From assembly GCA_031278735.1 (NCBI GenBank), contig JAITJU010000017.1:1-9055 (forward strand): DNA of 9,055 nucleotides, given 5' to 3'. The position numbers and the translations under genes are program-made. Origin of the DNA: Zoogloeaceae bacterium. Its GTDB lineage: Bacteria > Pseudomonadota > Gammaproteobacteria > Burkholderiales > Rhodocyclaceae. Within the stretch, counting starts at the first letter, position 1. Every line of letters begins with the position of its first letter. Below, in pieces: positions 6,829 to 9,055 of this stretch. Under the pieces are notes generated by a model. The model worked only from the letters and a program-made list of their open reading frames with translations, was not told the origin of the DNA and did not search any database.

Positions 6829-7131
6829 TTAGGCCTTTTCAGATTTTCTGGCCTGTTGCGCCGCCTTTTTCAGCGTCTTGAATTGATCTGGGTCGTGCTT
6901 TTTCAGGTACTCGACGACTTCAAAATCCTCGCGTTTGATGCGGTGGATATCAATCTGCTCCACGTGCACCAGACGCAACAGTTCACGCACGGGCTTGGGC
7001 ATACTGCGCCCGCTTTCGTAACGGGAACCCCCACTCTGGGTGACGTTGATGCGCGACCAGAATTGCTGCTGGTTCAGTCCCAACTTCTTCCGAATTTCCT
7101 TCGGGTCGATTTCATTTGCTTTTGCATTCAT
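6829..7131 (-). CDS. Small XRE-type helix-turn-helix regulator
   Basis: 100 residues. Residues 10-55 form a helix-turn-helix of the XRE/Cro type: IRKKLGLNQQQFWSRINVTQ then GGSRYESG, matching the common LSQxxLAxxLGVSQxxISRYExG pattern, with GG replacing the usual small-aliphatic pair. The second half (about 60-100) is a charged helical tail rich in Lys, Asp and Glu that may mediate dimer formation. There is no ligand domain. GGAGG (7145-7141 on the minus strand) lies nine bases before ATG 7131, a strong ribosome binding site. No toxin-like partner gene is next to it, so it is not obviously an antitoxin. A palindromic site and promoter upstream suggest self-regulation. It could also affect lysC, whose start lies 232 bases away on the other side of the shared spacer. 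The targets are unknown. Confidence 0.8.
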   Translation of the reverse strand: MNAKANEIDPKEIRKKLGLNQQQFWSRINVTQSGGSRYESGRSMPKPVRELLRLVHVEQIDIHRIKREDFEVVEYLKKHDPDQFKTLKKAAQQARKSEKA

Positions 7132-7201
7132 TGTTTTGATCCTCCAATCATTTGATTCAAAAAGGAAAATTTAATATTTCCCACACTTGTCATGCAACTC
7201 A

Positions 7202-7225
7202 AGTTATCGTTTTTGTACTATAACT
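7202..7225. promoter_or_regulatory. Palindromic operator candidate upstream of the HTH gene
   Basis: AGTTAT (7202-7207) and ATAACT (7220-7225) are perfect inverted repeats. Inside them GT (7209-7210) and AC (7217-7218) also match, so the arms agree at 8 of 9 positions around a 6-base centre. The span is about two helical turns, typical for a dimeric XRE regulator. It lies just downstream of the regulator's proposed transcription start, where binding would block transcription. Confidence 0.5.
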
Positions 7226-7240
7226 AAAGTCATACTGTGT

Positions 7241-7270
7241 ATTATAGGTAGGCGTCAAGCATAATTGCAA
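7241..7270 (-). promoter_or_regulatory. Candidate sigma70 promoter for the HTH gene
   Basis: On the minus strand TTGCAA (7270-7265) and a perfect TATAAT (7246-7241) are separated by 18 bases. Transcription would begin near 7234, giving a leader of about 100 bases that contains the palindromic operator and the GGAGG site. A second possible -35, TTGACG (7258-7253), pairs with a poorer -10. Confidence 0.55.
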
Positions 7271-7301
7271 GTGTCCTAGTAAATTTTACAATTGATACAA
7301 A

Positions 7302-7358
7302 TTGCGCGAAGCGCGTCTTCGCTGCGCTAGAATTGACGGGTTTTTTTATTCAGAAGGA
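7302..7358 (+). promoter_or_regulatory. lysC promoter region and ribosome binding site
   Basis: A -10-like TAGAAT (7328-7333) lies 30 bases before the lysC ATG; the nearest -35-like element, TTGCGC (7302-7307), is 20 bases upstream, longer than usual. Between them GCGAAG (7306-7311) and CTTCGC (7317-7322) form a perfect 6-bp inverted repeat with a CGCGT loop. AAGGA (7354-7358) is five bases before the ATG. The promoter call is tentative; the ribosome binding site is convincing. Confidence 0.4.
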
Positions 7359-7363
7359 ACGGC

Positions 7364-8593
7364 ATGGCCCTGATTGTTCAGAAATATGGCGGCACTTCCG
7401 TGGGTAGCCCGGAGCGCATTCGGAGCGTGGCAGAGCGCGTGGGGCGCTTTGTGGCGGCAGGCGATCAGGTTGTGGTGGTCGTTTCCGCCATGAGCGGCGA
7501 GACCAATCGTCTTGTCGCGCTGGCAAGGGAAATTCAGTCTCAGCCCGATCCGCGCGAACTGGACGTGGTGCTCTCCACGGGCGAGCAGGTGACGATAGGT
7601 CTCCTGTGCATGGCCTTGCAGGCGGCGGGCATTGCCGCCAGGAGCTACACCGGCGGACAGGCGCGCATCCTCACAGATGACGCTTTCAACAAGGCGCGCA
7701 TATTGCGCATTGACGACGAAGCCATTCGCCGCGATCTGGCCGAGGGGCGCGTGGTGGTGGTGGCAGGTTTTCAGGGCGTGGACGCCGCGGGCAATATCAC
7801 CACGCTGGGGCGCGGCGGCTCCGACACCACGGGCGTTGCCCTGGCTGCCGCACTGAAGGCGGATGAATGCCAAATCTATACCGACGTGGATGGCGTCTAC
7901 ACCACGGACCCGCGCATCGTGCCCGAGGCCCGGAAGCTGGCCACGGTGACCTTCGAGGAAATGCTCGAAATGGCCAGCCTGGGCTCCAAGGTGCTGCAAA
8001 TTCGCTCCGTCGAATTTGCGGGCAAATACAAAGTCAAACTGCGTGTGCTTTCGAGCTTCGAGGATACGGGCGAAGGCACGCTGATTACCGTCGAGGAAGG
8101 CAAAAACATGGAAGAACCCATTATTTCCGGCATCGCGTTCAGCCGCGACGAGGCCAAACTGACTGTGCTGGGCGTCCCTGATCGTCCCGGCATCGCTTAC
8201 CAGATTCTGGGCGTTGTGGCCGAAGCCAATATTGATGTGGACATGATCATTCAAAACATGGGGCACGACGGCATGACCGACTTCTCCTTCACGGTAAACC
8301 GCTCCGAATACGAAAAGGCCAGGGCGGCGCTGGAAGGCATACGCGAACATGTGGGCGCGCGCCAAATCGTCGGCGACAACAAGGTCTGCAAGGTTTCCGC
8401 CGTTGGCGTTGGAATGCGCTCGCATCCCGGCGTTGCCAGCCAGATGTTTCGCGCGCTGGCGGAAGAGGGCATCAATATCCGCATGATCTCCACCTCGGAA
8501 ATCAAGATTTCCGTCGTGTTGGACGAAAAATATCTGGAACTCGCCGTCCGCGCCCTCCACCGCGCCTTTGGCTTGGACATGGCCGAAGGGTAG
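7364..8593 (+). CDS. lysC: Aspartokinase, lysine-sensitive type, alpha subunit (LysC)
   Basis: 409 residues, the usual length for single-function aspartokinases. The kinase domain shows KYGGTSVG (7-14), STGEQ (71-75), VVAGFQG (132-138), GRGGSDTT (149-156) and YTDVDGVYTTDPR (172-184). Two ACT regulatory domains follow, about 264-335 (with PDRPGIA and the QNMGHDGMTDFSFTV ligand region) and 344-405 (with STSEIKISVV). Reaction: ATP-dependent phosphorylation of L-aspartate, the first step to lysine, threonine, methionine and diaminopimelate; feedback inhibition by lysine and/or threonine is expected from the family. It acts in the cytoplasm. ATG 7364 has AAGGA five bases upstream. An in-frame internal ATG at codon 249 carries its own ribosome binding site and probably yields a beta subunit. 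No terminator is visible after the stop; a decayed transposase follows within about 45 bases. Confidence 0.96.
   Translation: MALIVQKYGGTSVGSPERIRSVAERVGRFVAAGDQVVVVVSAMSGETNRLVALAREIQSQPDPRELDVVLSTGEQVTIGLLCMALQAAGIAARSYTGGQARILTDDAFNKARILRIDDEAIRRDLAEGRVVVVAGFQGVDAAGNITTLGRGGSDTTGVALAAALKADECQIYTDVDGVYTTDPRIVPEARKLATVTFEEMLEMASLGSKVLQIRSVEFAGKYKVKLRVLSSFEDTGEGTLITVEEGKNMEEPIISGIAFSRDEAKLTVLGVPDRPGIAYQILGVVAEANIDVDMIIQNMGHDGMTDFSFTVNRSEYEKARAALEGIREHVGARQIVGDNKVCKVSAVGVGMRSHPGVASQMFRALAEEGINIRMISTSEIKISVVLDEKYLELAVRALHRAFGLDMAEG
8108..8593 (+). CDS. Probable internal start: aspartokinase beta subunit (ACT domains only)
   Basis: In the lysC frame, ATG 8108 (codon 249) is preceded by GAGGAAGG (8093-8100) with a 7-base gap, the strongest Shine-Dalgarno sequence in the window. 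Translation from here gives 161 residues holding both ACT domains and no kinase domain. In Bacillus subtilis, Corynebacterium glutamicum and Pseudomonas, aspartokinase is an alpha2-beta2 enzyme whose beta subunit is made from such an in-phase internal start near codon 246-250. The match in position is close. Expression is inferred, not shown. Confidence 0.6.
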   Translation: MEEPIISGIAFSRDEAKLTVLGVPDRPGIAYQILGVVAEANIDVDMIIQNMGHDGMTDFSFTVNRSEYEKARAALEGIREHVGARQIVGDNKVCKVSAVGVGMRSHPGVASQMFRALAEEGINIRMISTSEIKISVVLDEKYLELAVRALHRAFGLDMAEG

Positions 8594-8638
8594 CCGGGAG
8601 GACAGGAGGCGAAAGATAGAGGATATATCTGTCTGGCG
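8594..8638 (+). other. Short spacer after lysC, no terminator seen
   Basis: Only a weak 5-bp inverted repeat (AGATA 8614-8618, TATCT 8626-8630) is present, without a T-tract. The lysC transcript may run into the transposase remnant. Confidence 0.4.
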
Positions 8639-9055
8639 CGCACCACGCCGAAGACATGGGCGGAAATCCGGCGCTGCGGGAGGTCGGCGCGCGCTGATAT
8701 AACGTTATAGCGTCAGCAAGCCACGATCAGCAAATGGCAGAAGCGCGAGGATGTCGAAGACCGTTCATATCGGGCGGCATGCTCTGTACACCACGCTTTT
8801 TGCCGCGCAGGAGTTGATCGTCATCGAACTGTGCCGCTTGCTGCTCCGGAATTGCCCTTGGATGCTGTTAGTGGTCACCCGGCGCTTCATCAACCCTGAC
8901 GTATCGCGCTCCGGCCTGAAACGGCTTCTGCAACGTGAAGGTCTGGGTAGTCTGGGAAGTCTGCGCGCCATGCGCGCCGCCCGCGCCAAGACAAAGGAGG
9001 AAGTCGATACGGCGCCGCGGAAGTCCACATCGACATCAACCCGCCCCGAATGCCC
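8639..9055 (+). pseudogene. Decayed IS481-family transposase, 5' part
   Basis: Conserved transposase pieces occur in order but in different frames. RTTPKTWAEIRR (from 8639) and, after an in-frame TAG at 8708-8710, TISKWQKREDVEDRSYR (from 8723) share one frame; this is the N-terminal DNA-binding region. One extra base near 8775 moves the match to the next frame: HALYTTLFAAQELIVIEL, then FINPDVSRSGLKRLLQREG, a strong IS481 signature. Within it a short segment (about 8845-8870) reads better in another frame (LPLDA), showing two compensating shifts. Near 8993-9003 the frame shifts back, giving AEVHIDINPPRMP, which matches the start of the DDE catalytic core (usual form YVHIDVKYLPQM). The sequence continues beyond the window, so the catalytic triad and the right end are not visible, and no inverted terminal repeat can be assigned. 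With a stop and several frameshifts it cannot make an active transposase. Confidence 0.75.

Noticed and set aside
6829..7131. Antitoxin of a toxin-antitoxin pair
   Set aside because: No small toxin-like gene is adjacent on either side; the neighbours are a convergent radical SAM gene and lysC.
7346..8560. A 404-codon open frame on the minus strand, opposite lysC
   Set aside because: The plus frame is a clear aspartokinase. The opposite frame is composition-driven (His, Ala and Gly rich) and has no recognisable motif.
8594..8750. A tRNA gene after lysC
   Set aside because: No cloverleaf, T-loop GTTCRA-type sequence or A-box could be found in this stretch.
8751..9055. Treating the open frame from ATG 8751 as an intact gene
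   Set aside because: Conserved transposase sequence continues upstream and downstream of it in a different frame, so it is a fragment of a broken gene.
1..9055. CRISPR array, phage genes or a defence island
   Set aside because: No regularly spaced repeats, phage structural or recombinase genes, or defence-type domains were seen apart from the transposase relic.

Overview
The window looks like ordinary chromosome from a GC-rich Gram-negative bacterium. It is most likely a betaproteobacterium, judging from the LysC sequence, the Aas and LplT-type lipid-repair genes, QueD, and the general codon style. No rRNA, tRNA, CRISPR array or intact mobile element is visible. The genus cannot be fixed from the sequence alone.

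Positions 1-3873 (minus strand) form a probable three-gene transcription unit. It starts with a 724-residue Aas-type bifunctional acyltransferase/acyl-ACP synthetase. Next comes a metal-dependent amidohydrolase. Last is the N-terminal part of an LplT-like MFS transporter, cut by the window edge. Aas and LplT normally cooperate in importing and re-acylating lysophospholipids, and here the amidohydrolase lies between them. A 285-base spacer (3874-4158) separates this unit from two plus-strand genes: a membrane-anchored SIMPL-domain protein (4159-4908) and a small cupin (4982-5395) followed by a likely terminator.

Positions 5437-6792 hold queD (minus) and a radical SAM gene (plus). Their proposed start codons are divergent and only 18 bases apart, so a likely extended -10 promoter for queD lies inside the radical SAM reading frame. 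The radical SAM gene converges on a small XRE-type helix-turn-helix gene (6829-7131, minus). The terminator of the regulator gene, a 16-bp perfect hairpin, is built from the last codons of the radical SAM gene. An AT-rich spacer (7132-7363) carries a good candidate promoter and a palindromic operator for the regulator, and the promoter and ribosome binding site of lysC.

lysC (7364-8593) encodes a 409-residue aspartokinase with two ACT domains. It has a strong internal ribosome binding site and ATG at the place expected for a separately made beta subunit. Directly downstream (about 8639-9055) lies the decayed 5' part of an IS481-type transposase gene, with a stop codon and several frameshifts.

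I see no clear new multi-gene system. The most useful leads are the lysC internal start, the tightly packed queD/radical SAM junction, the terminator inside a coding sequence, and the regulator's operator.
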